Notes: a model not told the origin generated them from the sequence alone. DNA of 62,025 bases from an uncultured Gammaproteobacteria bacterium (GCA_913050215.1 CAJXBG010000010.1:1-62025), one strand, 5' to 3'; counted from the stretch's first letter, positions 10,012-18,890 are shown. Numbers and translations are program-made.

Positions 10012-10266
10012 ATGTCAACTAGTGCCAGTCGTAGAAGGTTCATCGCGGGTGCAACATGCCCGCAGTGCGGAGAAGTGGATAAAGTGTTCACGCAAACTCG
10101 CAGCGTGAGAATTTCTGATTCAGAGGTAGCATCTGAGCAAAGAGAGAGAGGCTGTGTTGCCTGTGATTTTCTTGAAACGATTGAGGAAGTGGTGACGAAA
10201 AATGCGCCCTCAGACGTCAAATCAGGTGAGGGAGGAGACTGGTCACCGGTGAAATTACCGGAGTAA
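10012..10266 (+). CDS. yheV: YheV-family putative zinc-ribbon protein
   Basis: Small protein of unknown function, 84 residues from ATG 10012 (a GTG at 10003 would add three residues; AGGTGA at 10001-10006 fits better as the ribosome-binding site for the ATG). Two cysteine pairs, TCPQCGEVD near residue 15 and GCVACDF near 45, could form one zinc ribbon; the middle resembles YheV, with CPQC, a TRSVRISD-like strand and a C-terminal acidic tail. Position directly after prlC is conserved in other gammaproteobacteria. No experimental function is known to me. Confidence 0.85.
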   Translation: MSTSASRRRFIAGATCPQCGEVDKVFTQTRSVRISDSEVASEQRERGCVACDFLETIEEVVTKNAPSDVKSGEGGDWSPVKLPE

Positions 10267-11016
10267 TAGCAAGTCATTAACATCCCTAAGGGCTGACCTG
10301 TTTGACAAGACATAGCCGAGATAGCCTGAGAAGAAATCTAGAGCGCGATCGGCTGCAGGTGAAGTATTCAGATTTTCTTAGCTATCTCCCTGATATTAAA
10401 AAGAATATTTGACTGATGCAGTTGAGCACAAATTCAGGGATGATCAGTCGGGCGCCGTCCTAACTTTTATTCCAGAGTGCCAGCGAAGCTATTTTGGCGC
10501 AAATTTACTTTTAACATCAGTAATTGGAGGGAGACATTGTTGGTGAGTTTGCGATTTCGTTGCTTGCTTGAAGTCTGCTTTTACAATTGCTTCGTATCAA
10601 GTTACTCGAAAGGTTATTCCAATTGCGGGCAAAGAAAGGGTTCGCCTGAGTGAGTTTGCGGAAAGCCTTTAAATTTAAAGTTTTCGAGGTTGAGAATAAA
10701 ATGAGCGCTGCTATAATTGCCGCTTTTTTTGACTAGGGTCATTTTTTTGCAATCAAGGTTAGTGTTGAATCAATCTTCAGGGCGATTCAGCTGGGAAAAA
10801 GAAAGGGTCAAAACAAGCATCGTACCAAAGCCTAAGCTATCGATAGTTTGCGTTAAGGCTAAATCGCATAGATCAGCAAGGTTTCAATCTGACCGCAATC
10901 TGCGGTATTCATTGGTGGGTCCCGGTCTGAGTTGGTTTCAATGAAAAGTTGAAGGCATTAAGTAGACTCGACAACAATTGTTTATAAATTATTATTTGAA
11001 AAGTGGAGTTCTTCGG
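10267..11016. other. 750-bp intergenic region and cox operon leader
   Basis: No convincing protein gene was found. The region separates yheV from coxB. It contains a near-consensus sigma-70 promoter at 10690-10717, which would give a leader of roughly 290 nt before coxB. A short open frame (GTG 10543 to TGA 10651-10653, with TTG codons just upstream) follows an unusually strong purine run GGAGGGAG at 10526-10533; its coding status is doubtful. The 75-codon frame at 10717-10944 has no SD and no recognisable product. Confidence 0.6.
10690..10717 (+). promoter_or_regulatory. Sigma-70 promoter for the cytochrome oxidase operon
   Basis: TTGAGA at 10690-10695 (5 of 6 to the -35 consensus), a 16-bp spacer, and TATAAT at 10712-10717 (6 of 6). 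The expected start is near 10724, about 290 nt ahead of the coxB ATG at 11017. This is among the best-matching promoters visible in the window; the long leader leaves room for post-transcriptional control. Confidence 0.6.
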
Positions 11017-12159
11017 ATGAAGAAAGCTAAGCAAGGGAATTGGCTAGTTGCTTTGTCAATGCTGCTGTCCAGTAGTTGGGCACATGCGGATTGGACAGTA
11101 AATATGCGGGAAGGTGTGACGGCGATCAGTCGTGACGTTTATTCGCTACACATGATCATTTTCTGGGTCTGTGTGGTGATAGGAGTGCTGGTATTCGGGG
11201 TGATGATACTTTCGATGTTGATGCATCGTAAGTCGCTGGGTGTTAAACCGGCGGATTTCCACCACAGTACAAAGCTTGAAATTATCTGGACGATCATTCC
11301 AGTGGTTATTTTGGTCGTGATGGCGATTCCGTCTACGGCGACCCTTACTGCAATGTACGACGCGAGTGATGCGGATATCGACATTGAGGTGAGAGGCTTG
11401 CAATGGAAGTGGCAGTACACCTACCTCAACGATGATCCCGAGAAAGAAGTGAAATTTATTAGTTCCCTCCTTACGCCCTCGGAAGAAATTTACAACGACG
11501 CTCGGAAGCGAGAAAACTACTTGCTTGACGTGGATAACGAAGTGGTTATCCCGATAAACAAGAAGATCAGGTTCCTCATCACGTCGCAGGATGTTATCCA
11601 CGCATGGTGGGTACCGGATTTTGCTGTTAAGAAAGACGCGATACCCGGCTTCGTCCATGAATCATGGGCAATTGTTGAAGAACCAGGCATCTACCGTGGT
11701 CAGTGTGCGGAGCTGTGTGGCAAACAGCATGGATTTATGCCAATTGTGGTGCGAGCCGTTGAGCAAGCCGAATATGAGGAATGGTTGGTGGGCAAGCAGG
11801 AAGAAGCCAAGGCGGTCTTTGAGACGGTTGGTAAAGAATGGACTCAGGAAGAATTGATGGTGAAAGGTGAAGAAGTGTATACGCGCGTCTGTTCAGTTTG
11901 TCATCAGGCGAACGGCCAAGGTTTGCCACCCGCGTTCCCATCGTTGGTGGGTACGGGACTCGCAGTGGGTTCGATGCAAGAACACATCGACATAGTGCTG
12001 CACGGAAAAGCCGGTACTGCTATGCAGTCATTTAGTTCTCAGCTGAACGCCGCGGAAATCGCAGCGGTGGTCATTTACGAGCGAAATGCTTGGGGCAACG
12101 ATATGGGTGACATGATTCAGCCCAGGGAAATAAACGCAATGATGAACGGAGGCCAATAA
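11017..12159 (+). CDS. coxB: Cytochrome c oxidase subunit II with fused cytochrome c domain
   Basis: Electron-entry subunit of an aa3-type oxidase. ATG 11017 is preceded by AAGTGGAG at 11001-11008; an upstream in-frame start at 10978 would place extra residues before the signal peptide. The 380-residue protein has a signal peptide ending near SSWAHA, two membrane helices (about 45-70 and 88-110), and a cupredoxin domain whose CuA ligands lie in CAELCGKQHGFM (C-x3-C-x3-H-x2-M). The C-terminal part carries a cytochrome c domain with CSVCH near residue 292. Such caa3-like fusions are common in marine gammaproteobacteria. First gene of coxB-ctaD-ctaG-ctaE. Confidence 0.97.
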   Translation: MKKAKQGNWLVALSMLLSSSWAHADWTVNMREGVTAISRDVYSLHMIIFWVCVVIGVLVFGVMILSMLMHRKSLGVKPADFHHSTKLEIIWTIIPVVILVVMAIPSTATLTAMYDASDADIDIEVRGLQWKWQYTYLNDDPEKEVKFISSLLTPSEEIYNDARKRENYLLDVDNEVVIPINKKIRFLITSQDVIHAWWVPDFAVKKDAIPGFVHESWAIVEEPGIYRGQCAELCGKQHGFMPIVVRAVEQAEYEEWLVGKQEEAKAVFETVGKEWTQEELMVKGEEVYTRVCSVCHQANGQGLPPAFPSLVGTGLAVGSMQEHIDIVLHGKAGTAMQSFSSQLNAAEIAAVVIYERNAWGNDMGDMIQPREINAMMNGGQ

Positions 12160-12160
12160 A

Positions 12161-13765
12161 ATGAGCTCAGTTATCGAAGACCATCATCACGACGATCACC
12201 ATCATGGGCCTGCCAAGGGCATCATGAGATGGGTCTTTACAACCAATCATAAAGATATCGGCACACTTTACCTCTGGTTTAGTTTCATGATGTTTTTACT
12301 CGGGGGCACTTTTGCACTTGTAATACGTGCCGAACTTTTTCAACCCGGATTACAAATCGTAGAGCCTGAGTTTTTCAACCAGATGACTACGATGCACGGA
12401 CTGATCATGGTATTCGGCGCCGTGATGCCAGCTTTCGTGGGTCTGGCGAACTGGCTCGTTCCCATGATGATTGGCGCGCCGGATATGGCGCTTCCCAGAA
12501 TGAACAACTATAGCTTCTGGATTCTGCCTTTCGCTTTCACAATGTTAGCGAGCACGCTATTGATGGAAGGTGGTGGACCGAACTTTGGTTGGACTTTCTA
12601 CGCACCGCTTTCAACTACTTATGCGCCACCGTCGGTGACCTTCTTTATATTTGCGGTTCACCTAATGGGTATATCGTCGATCATGGGTTCAATTAATGTG
12701 ATTGTTACGATCTTGAACCTGCGCGCGCCAGGCATGACGCTGATGCAAATGCCGTTATTTGTCTGGACCTGGTTGATTACCGCTTATCTGCTGATTGCTG
12801 TTATGCCAGTCTTGGCAGGTGTAGTGACGATGATGCTGATGGATATTCACTTCGGTACTGCCTTCTTCAGCGCAGCCGGCGGTGGTGATCCGGTGTTATT
12901 CCAGCACGTTTTCTGGTTCTTCGGGCATCCTGAAGTCTATATTATGATTCTGCCAGCATTCGGTGTCGTGTCAGCGATCATTCCGACATTTACGCGTAAA
13001 AAATTGTTTGGTTATGCATCAATGGTTTACGCAACGGCTTCAATCGCTTTCTTATCTTTCATCGTGTGGGCGCACCACATGTTCACAGTTGGAATGCCAC
13101 TCGCGGGTGAGCTTTACTTCATGTATGCGACGATGTTGATTGCAGTGCCAACAGGAGTGAAAGTTTTCAACTGGGTGGCGACGATGTGGCAGGGCGCTAT
13201 GACTTTTGAGACGCCTATGTTGTTCGCGATAGCCTTCGTAATCTTGTTTACGATTGGTGGTCTCTCTGGTTTGATGTTGGCAATAGCACCCGCTGACTTT
13301 CAGTACCATGACACCTACTTTGTTGTCGCGCATTTCCACTACGTGCTAGTGCCAGGGTCCATCTTTTCCATTATGGCAGCAGTCTATTACTGGTTGCCGA
13401 AGTGGACAGGTAATATGTACGACGAGACACTCGGTAAGACACATTTTTGGCTATCGTTCGTCGGCGTTAACGTGACGTTCTTCCCGCAGCACTTTATTGG
13501 TTTGGCGGGCATGCCAAGACGGATTCCTGATTACGCGTTGCAATTTGCTGATTTCAACATGGTTTCATCAATGGGCGCCTTTCTCTTTGGGTTCTCCCAG
13601 CTTTTCTTCATGTTTATTGTCATTAAGTGTATTCGCGGTGGTAAGCCAGCAACTGCACAGGTCTGGGAAGGCGCGCATGGTTTGGAATGGACGGTGCCCT
13701 CACCTGCTCCATACCACACCTTCACGACACCTGATGGGATCGATTTAAAAGAAGCACACGGTTAG
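12161..13765 (+). CDS. ctaD: Cytochrome c oxidase subunit I
   Basis: Catalytic heme-copper subunit reducing O2 to water and pumping protons across the inner membrane. The 534-residue protein has about 12 membrane helices. FFGHPEVY holds the CuB His, the A1-type Glu and the cross-linked Tyr; HHMFTVGMP has two further CuB histidines; HFHYVL holds the heme a3 and heme a ligands. APDMALPRMNN contains the D-channel Asp and Asn. The N terminus is His-rich (DHHHDDHHHG, residues 7-16), a possible metal-binding tail. It starts 1 nt after the coxB stop. Confidence 0.98.
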   Translation: MSSVIEDHHHDDHHHGPAKGIMRWVFTTNHKDIGTLYLWFSFMMFLLGGTFALVIRAELFQPGLQIVEPEFFNQMTTMHGLIMVFGAVMPAFVGLANWLVPMMIGAPDMALPRMNNYSFWILPFAFTMLASTLLMEGGGPNFGWTFYAPLSTTYAPPSVTFFIFAVHLMGISSIMGSINVIVTILNLRAPGMTLMQMPLFVWTWLITAYLLIAVMPVLAGVVTMMLMDIHFGTAFFSAAGGGDPVLFQHVFWFFGHPEVYIMILPAFGVVSAIIPTFTRKKLFGYASMVYATASIAFLSFIVWAHHMFTVGMPLAGELYFMYATMLIAVPTGVKVFNWVATMWQGAMTFETPMLFAIAFVILFTIGGLSGLMLAIAPADFQYHDTYFVVAHFHYVLVPGSIFSIMAAVYYWLPKWTGNMYDETLGKTHFWLSFVGVNVTFFPQHFIGLAGMPRRIPDYALQFADFNMVSSMGAFLFGFSQLFFMFIVIKCIRGGKPATAQVWEGAHGLEWTVPSPAPYHTFTTPDGIDLKEAHG

Positions 13766-13774
13766 GAGCCGCGG

Positions 13775-14368
13775 ATGAGCGAATTAGAAACAGCCTCAAA
13801 AACCAGCAGCGAGTCTGCTGGTTTCAATCCAAGACGATCTGTCGGCAGGTTGTTAACGGTTGTTGTAGGGATGTTTGCTTTTGGTTTTGCTTTGGTACCT
13901 TTATACGATGTGATCTGTGATGTAACAGGTTTGAATGGTAAAACAGGCGATCAATACACTGAGGCCATCAGCCAGTCGGCAGACCCGGATCGGGTCGTTA
14001 CGATTCAGTTTCTGACGAACAATAATGCTGATATGCCTTGGGAGTTTCGTCCTGAGGTGAGGAGTATCAAAGTTCATCCTGGTGAATTGAACCAAACGAC
14101 GTTTTACGTTCAAAACCCTGCTAATCGAACCATAATGGCCCAAGCGGTACCCAGCGTAACACCGTTTATTGCGGCGGGTTACTTGCACAAAACGGAGTGT
14201 TTCTGTTTTGAGCAGCAAGAATTAGCGGCAAGTGAGTCTATGGACATGCCTCTTAGATTTATCATAGATAGTGAAATACCAGAAGATATCGAAACATTAA
14301 CTTTATCTTACACTTTGTTCGATATTACGGATCGAACATCAGGACAATTAGCTGTAGTCGATAATTAA
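13775..14368 (+). CDS. ctaG: Cytochrome c oxidase assembly protein CtaG/Cox11
   Basis: Membrane-anchored copper chaperone delivering Cu to the CuB site of subunit I. The 197-residue protein has one N-terminal membrane helix (about residues 26-45, LLTVVVGMFAFGFALVPLYD) and a periplasmic immunoglobulin-like domain with the copper-binding ECFCF motif near 148-152, followed by the typical EQQELAASESMDMPL. It sits between ctaD (9 bp) and ctaE (37 bp), the usual operon position. Confidence 0.96.
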   Translation: MSELETASKTSSESAGFNPRRSVGRLLTVVVGMFAFGFALVPLYDVICDVTGLNGKTGDQYTEAISQSADPDRVVTIQFLTNNNADMPWEFRPEVRSIKVHPGELNQTTFYVQNPANRTIMAQAVPSVTPFIAAGYLHKTECFCFEQQELAASESMDMPLRFIIDSEIPEDIETLTLSYTLFDITDRTSGQLAVVDN

Positions 14369-14405
14369 GACGCGTGCTGTTCGCAAGATTTGACGGAGAT
14401 TTAAC

Positions 14406-15308
14406 ATGGCAACTGATGCTACATACGAAACTTATTACGTACCAGCGGATAGCAAATTACCAATTTTCGCTTCCCTCGGAATATTTCTCACGGTCTTCGG
14501 ATTAGGAAACTGGTTTAATGACCTAACAGCTGGCAATGAGAGCTCGTTGGGCGTCTGGATACTATTTCTGGGCGGTCTGGTCATGGGCGGGACTTTGTTT
14601 GTTTGGTTCAGTAAAGTCATAGAAGAGAACCATGCGAAGATGTATAGCCAACAAATGAATCGTTCATTTGTATGGGGAATGAGCTGGTTTATTTTCTCCG
14701 AGGTGATGTTTTTCGCGGCATTCTTTGGGGCTTTGTTTTACGTTCGGGTTTTAGCTGTGCCATGGATCGGTGGAGAGGGTGCACGCGGCCCAACGGATAT
14801 GCTGTGGCCAGACTATGTTCCCGAGTGGCCTTTGATTAATACCCCCGATCCTTCGCTGTTCCCCGGCGCGAAGGAGCCTATGGGCCCTTGGGGGCTGCCG
14901 CTGATTAATACGGTGTTACTGGTACTATCCAGTTTTACGGTCAACATCGCACACCACGGGATAAAGGAAAACAATCGAAAGAAGATCGTGACATGGTTGT
15001 CAATTACCGTTGCCCTCGGTGTTGCCTTCCTCTTCTGTCAGGCTTACGAGTACTACCATGCCTATGAGGCGTTAGGGTTAACGTTGAATGCCGGAATTTA
15101 TGGTACGACGTTTTATATGCTAACGGGTTTCCACGGTGCACACGTCACATTAGGGACCTTTATGCTTGCAGTGATGTTGGGTCGAGCAATCAAAGGACAC
15201 TTCCGTGACGACGACTGTTTTGGTTTCGAAGCGGCGGCTTGGTATTGGCACTTTGTCGATGTGGTATGGATTGGATTGTTTGTGTTTGTTTATATATTCG
15301 GTAGTTAA
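14406..15308 (+). CDS. ctaE: Cytochrome c oxidase subunit III
   Basis: Third core subunit of the aa3-type oxidase, stabilising proton uptake by subunit I. The 300-residue membrane protein has about seven helices. Recognisable features are SWFIFSEVMFFAAFFGALFY with the conserved Glu in helix 3, NTVLLVLSSFTVNIAHH, and the C-terminal ending YWHFVDVVWIGLFVFVYI typical of the family. A rho-independent terminator follows 18 bp later, ending the coxB-ctaD-ctaG-ctaE unit. Confidence 0.97.
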   Translation: MATDATYETYYVPADSKLPIFASLGIFLTVFGLGNWFNDLTAGNESSLGVWILFLGGLVMGGTLFVWFSKVIEENHAKMYSQQMNRSFVWGMSWFIFSEVMFFAAFFGALFYVRVLAVPWIGGEGARGPTDMLWPDYVPEWPLINTPDPSLFPGAKEPMGPWGLPLINTVLLVLSSFTVNIAHHGIKENNRKKIVTWLSITVALGVAFLFCQAYEYYHAYEALGLTLNAGIYGTTFYMLTGFHGAHVTLGTFMLAVMLGRAIKGHFRDDDCFGFEAAAWYWHFVDVVWIGLFVFVYIFGS

Positions 15309-15326
15309 GACAACGCGAGTGTGAAT

Positions 15327-15354
15327 AAGGCTCCTGTTTTGGAGCCTTTTTTTT
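15327..15354 (+). terminator. Rho-independent terminator after ctaE
   Basis: AAGGCTCC (15327-15334) pairs with GGAGCCTT (15341-15348) around a 6-nt loop, followed by a T run to 15354. It ends the structural cox operon and separates it from the converging DUF2909 gene. Confidence 0.85.
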
Positions 15355-15375
15355 GATTGCCGTTTTTATCCGAAA

Positions 15376-15591
15376 CTACTGGTACCAGGGAGAAGATACC
15401 GCAAGGTCGCCCGACCAAAGACCGTAGGCGACGGCCACCAGCAATAGTCCAGCTAGAGTTACGCGTATTAACAACCAGTTAGCTGTGCGCTTACCAGCCT
15501 GTCCCTGATCAACCACTAGCGTATAAAAAGCGCGTCCTAGCGCCAGAATGTTCCCGATAAACAAAAGCACGATAACGACTTTTAACCACAT
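15376..15591 (-). CDS. DUF2909 twin-transmembrane protein
   Basis: Small inner-membrane protein of 71 residues with two hydrophobic helices (about residues 4-24 and 41-60) separated by a short polar loop DQGQAGKRTAN. This matches the DUF2909 family, whose members are found on the opposite strand between ctaE and SURF1 in many gammaproteobacteria. The function is unknown; linkage suggests a role in oxidase assembly or stability, which is inference only. Transcribed divergently from the SURF1 gene with a 66-bp gap. Confidence 0.85.
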   Translation of the reverse strand: MWLKVVIVLLFIGNILALGRAFYTLVVDQGQAGKRTANWLLIRVTLAGLLLVAVAYGLWSGDLAVSSPWYQ

Positions 15592-15657
15592 AAATTACTC
15601 ACCAAAGTTGGGTAGGATTTCGGAAATAGATACGATGTTAACTATTGTACAGATCAA

Positions 15658-16506
15658 ATGATGACAAGAGCTACTGCCAATGATGGTCAATTTTTCCTGA
15701 AGCTGGTCTCCGGTATTAGGATGATAGATTGGCGTATGATGGTTTTTTGTGTCGTATTTTTTTGTGTTTTCATTTCGCTGGGCTTCTGGCAATTGGATCG
15801 AGCCGCACAAAAGGTCGAGATGCTCTCCGCACTTGACAAAAAAAGAAACCAACCGCCCATCGAGCACGTAAAAGATGTTGTGGAAATGCCTGAGGAAATC
15901 GACGGTATACCGGTGCGTTTGAGTGGGGAGTATTTACCCGAACGCGCTATTTTGTTGGATAACGTTGTGTTGGGAGGCAAGGTCGGATTTGATTTACTTG
16001 TTTGGTTCAGAGAAGACGAAACGAACCGGCTCTTCCTTGTGAATCGCGGTTTTATTGCTATGGCGAGAACGCGAGCAGAAGTTCCGCAGATACCTTTGAT
16101 AAAGTCTGAGACAGAGAGCCTAACGGGCCATATTTATGCTCGTCGTTACGATGAAGAGTCGCTGATCGCGCCTGTGTCGATTGGCTTAAAAGATGCTGCT
16201 GCTAAGGTAGGGAGCGTCCGCATCACTCAGCGAGCTGCACCTGAATTTCTAGCTGCTGGTGAATCGTCAATCGATGCCGATATTAACGCAGTCTACCCCT
16301 ACCTTATACGGTTAACGCTCGATGATCCGAATGGCTTACCCAGGAACTGGATATTAGCGAATATCATGCCTGAAAAACACACAGGTTATGCTATTCAGTG
16401 GTTCCTGATGGCATTCGCGATTGTTGTCCTTTTTGTCCGGCTTGCACTGAAAAACGAATCAACTAAAAATGAAAAGGGAGACCAAAATGAACGACCTAGC
16501 GACTAA
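15658..16506 (+). CDS. SURF1-family cytochrome oxidase biogenesis protein
   Basis: Assists heme a insertion into oxidase subunit I. The 282-residue frame has an N-terminal membrane helix (about 22-42) ending in GFWQLDRAAQK, the SURF1 signature, a periplasmic domain with VNRGFIAM, and a second helix near the C terminus (WFLMAFAIVVLFVRLAL). No clear SD precedes the ATG at 15658; ATG 15721 (just before IDWRMMV) would start closer to the helix and is an alternative. The 3' end overlaps the next gene by 20 nt. Confidence 0.9.
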   Translation: MMTRATANDGQFFLKLVSGIRMIDWRMMVFCVVFFCVFISLGFWQLDRAAQKVEMLSALDKKRNQPPIEHVKDVVEMPEEIDGIPVRLSGEYLPERAILLDNVVLGGKVGFDLLVWFREDETNRLFLVNRGFIAMARTRAEVPQIPLIKSETESLTGHIYARRYDEESLIAPVSIGLKDAAAKVGSVRITQRAAPEFLAAGESSIDADINAVYPYLIRLTLDDPNGLPRNWILANIMPEKHTGYAIQWFLMAFAIVVLFVRLALKNESTKNEKGDQNERPSD

Positions 16507-17104
16507 GCTAGATCAAGAGCCGGAACAACATTTGACTAAAACTCGAATCAAGTTGTCCGTGATTTTTCTAATGTCCTTAGCGCCCTTTGTGCTTGCTTAT
16601 ATTGTGTTTTTTGTGAAGCCGGAATGGATACCGACAGGCACTACCAACCAAGGTGAGTTGCTTCTGCCACCGATTCAGGCAAGTGAGGTCGGGATTGATC
16701 ATAAAGCGTTGTTTGAGGGCGATCGTTGGATGCTTCTTATCCCAGCAGGTAGCGAATGTCACCAAGGCTGTGTTGATGCTCTGTATTACACCCGTCAGGT
16801 TAAAACGGCGCTGGGCAAAGAGGCTGACCGCATTGAACGCATTGTTGTAAGCGACGCCACAAATATTTCGAGTAAGTTTCAGACGTTACTTCAGCAGGAG
16901 CACAAACATGCGAGACTTGTCTTCAATAGTGGTGTTGCGATTAGCGCGCTTGTCGAACCCTTATTAGGTAGAGAACCTGATGGTGCTTACATCCTGCTGA
17001 TGGATCCGAATGGCAATATTATGATGTTCTATACACTTGATAAGGCTGGTAAACTAATGCTCAAGGACGTAAAACATTTGCTTAAGGCTTCAAATATCGG
17101 CTGA
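16487..17104 (+). CDS. Conserved membrane-anchored protein of the oxidase assembly cluster
   Basis: Not firmly named. The 205-residue protein (ATG 16487, SD AAAAGGGAG at 16471-16479; an earlier in-frame ATG at 16469 is less likely) has one N-terminal membrane helix (about 25-46) and an extracytoplasmic domain that looks thioredoxin-like: RWMLLIPAGSECHQGCVDALY carries a C-x3-C pair as in SCO-type proteins, and the C-terminal part has YILLMDPNGNIMM. Homologues commonly lie between SURF1 and ctaA/ctaB. A redox or copper-related assembly role is plausible but unproven. Confidence 0.8.
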   Translation: MNDLATKLDQEPEQHLTKTRIKLSVIFLMSLAPFVLAYIVFFVKPEWIPTGTTNQGELLLPPIQASEVGIDHKALFEGDRWMLLIPAGSECHQGCVDALYYTRQVKTALGKEADRIERIVVSDATNISSKFQTLLQQEHKHARLVFNSGVAISALVEPLLGREPDGAYILLMDPNGNIMMFYTLDKAGKLMLKDVKHLLKASNIG

Positions 17105-17270
17105 AACTTTTTTAGCACAGGGCAAAACTGCTGTGCTACCACTGAACGTGGCAGCTTGTGCTTCAAATATAGTTAAATGAAGAATTTGATTTAGAATTTC
17201 TAAACCACTGAAAAGTAACGAGGATTCTAGTAATATGCGCTCCCTATCTCACAACACGGGGTTTTAAGCA

Positions 17271-18206
17271 GTGTCAGACTCAGACCCCAACACCTTGCTG
17301 GACAATCCATTGAGCCAGACTTCTCCAGGATGGCGTGATTATCTCGAAATGTGCAAGCCACGAGTCGTGTTGCTTATGCTTTTGTGTTCTCTGGTAGGCA
17401 TGTTTTTGGCCACACCCGGTATGGTGCCTTGGGATATATTGATCTTCGGTAATCTGGGTATTGCGCTGGTAGCGGGTTCTGCTGCCGCCATGAATCACCT
17501 GATGGATGTGAGAATCGATACGGTCATGGCGAGAACTCGAAATAGACCAATGGTGCTTGGAAAGGTATCAAATACCCAGGGTGCGATATTTATTGGCGTG
17601 ACCGGTGTGCTTGGTATGGCGATATTAGCGATCCTTGTTAATCCGCTAACCGCCTGGTTGAATTTGGCTTCTTGGGTTGGTTACGGCATTGTTTATACGG
17701 TCTATTTAAAAAGAGCCACGCCTCAGAATATTGTTATTGGGGGAATTTTTGGTGCGGCGCCTCCACTGTTTGGATGGACTGCTGTGACCAACTCTATTGA
17801 TCCGGGCGGATTACTGCTGGTACTGATTATCTTCGCGTGGACACCACCACATTTCTGGGCACTGGCGATCGATCGTATGGAAGATTACAAAAAAGCCGAT
17901 ATTCCAATGCTGCCTGTAACCCATGGTGAGGCCTATACGAAGCTACATATCCTTCTTTATACAATCATCATGATCATAGTTTCAATCCTTCCATTTTTGA
18001 TTGGCATGAGCAATATACTTTACTTTATATCAGCGCTCGCACTGGGTGCTGGTTTTCTTTATTGGAGCTTGGTGTTGTATAAGGGCAATAACAGAAAAGC
18101 ACCGATGGAGACCTTCCGGTATTCAATTCTGTATCTGGGACTGCTATTCCTGGCGCTCTTGCTTGACCACTACATTTTACCAGCCGAACATCTGACCTTG
18201 ATTTGA
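17271..18206 (+). CDS. ctaB: Protoheme IX farnesyltransferase (heme O synthase)
   Basis: UbiA-family prenyltransferase converting heme B to heme O, the precursor of heme A. GTG start at 17271. The 311-residue protein has about nine membrane helices. The first Asp-rich motif lies in NHLMDVRIDTVMARTRNRPM, and IVYTVYLKRATPQNIVIGG is typical of CyoE/CtaB. It follows the SURF1/unknown pair after a 166-bp gap where relatives usually encode heme A synthase (ctaA); no ctaA remnant was found there. Confidence 0.96.
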   Translation: MSDSDPNTLLDNPLSQTSPGWRDYLEMCKPRVVLLMLLCSLVGMFLATPGMVPWDILIFGNLGIALVAGSAAAMNHLMDVRIDTVMARTRNRPMVLGKVSNTQGAIFIGVTGVLGMAILAILVNPLTAWLNLASWVGYGIVYTVYLKRATPQNIVIGGIFGAAPPLFGWTAVTNSIDPGGLLLVLIIFAWTPPHFWALAIDRMEDYKKADIPMLPVTHGEAYTKLHILLYTIIMIIVSILPFLIGMSNILYFISALALGAGFLYWSLVLYKGNNRKAPMETFRYSILYLGLLFLALLLDHYILPAEHLTLI

Positions 18207-18265
18207 CTGTTACACCCCACTGAATGGGTAAAACCAGCGCTTGAGCAACGAATAGTGACCAATAT

Positions 18266-18883
18266 ATGGATAAGAATGTGAGAAACACACTAATTTGGAT
18301 TTCTGGATTCATTGCACTCATTCTTGGATTATTCCTTTACAATTTTCTGGCGCCGAAACAGCTCACGGAAATGCAATATCAGGAATTGGGGTATTTCGGT
18401 TTTACCGAGAGGCGAGAAATCAGGCCATTCCAACTTGTCGATCAGGATGGTGACTCTGTCGGGCTCTCCTCTTTAAAAGGTCGTTGGTCTTTGCTCTTTT
18501 TTGGTTTCACCTACTGCCCTGATATTTGTCCAACGACGTTGGGCGTATTGAATCAGGCGATGAAGAAAATTGAAACGCCACCTAGCGTGATTCTGGTGAG
18601 CGTGGATCCGGAGCGGGATACGCCTAGTCTGCTAAAACAGTATTTGGTTAGTTTCAACCCCTCCTTCAAGGGCTATACAGGGGAGTTTGATCAGATTGTC
18701 GGTCTAGCGACGAACGTGAATGTAGCCTTTGGTAAGGTACCCGGACCTCAACCAGGAACATATTTGGTTGATCATAGCGCTAGCATTGTCGTGGTGAGCC
18801 CAGAAGGTAAGTATGCTGGGTTTATTAAAGCCCCTCATCAGGCTGAAAAAATCGCAACTATCATAAATTCACTGCAGCGTTAG
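18266..18883 (+). CDS. SCO1/SenC-family copper chaperone
   Basis: Membrane-tethered thioredoxin-fold protein that matures the CuA centre of subunit II. The 205-residue protein has an N-terminal helix (about 9-27), then the copper site TYCPDICPTTL (C-x3-C) near residue 86-96 and the third ligand His in YLVDHSASI near 170. Length and motifs match SCO proteins. It ends the oxidase assembly group and converges with thrB, leaving only 7 bp between stops. Confidence 0.95.
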   Translation: MDKNVRNTLIWISGFIALILGLFLYNFLAPKQLTEMQYQELGYFGFTERREIRPFQLVDQDGDSVGLSSLKGRWSLLFFGFTYCPDICPTTLGVLNQAMKKIETPPSVILVSVDPERDTPSLLKQYLVSFNPSFKGYTGEFDQIVGLATNVNVAFGKVPGPQPGTYLVDHSASIVVVSPEGKYAGFIKAPHQAEKIATIINSLQR

Positions 18884-18890
18884 CTGCCCG

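Noticed and set aside
10717-10944. 75-codon frame in the cox leader
   Set aside because: No ribosome-binding site, no recognisable features, and it starts at the predicted promoter -10.
17113-17139. TAGCACAG/CTGTGCTA inverted repeat after the oxidase-cluster gene
   Set aside because: The T run precedes rather than follows the hairpin, so it is not a terminator in either orientation.
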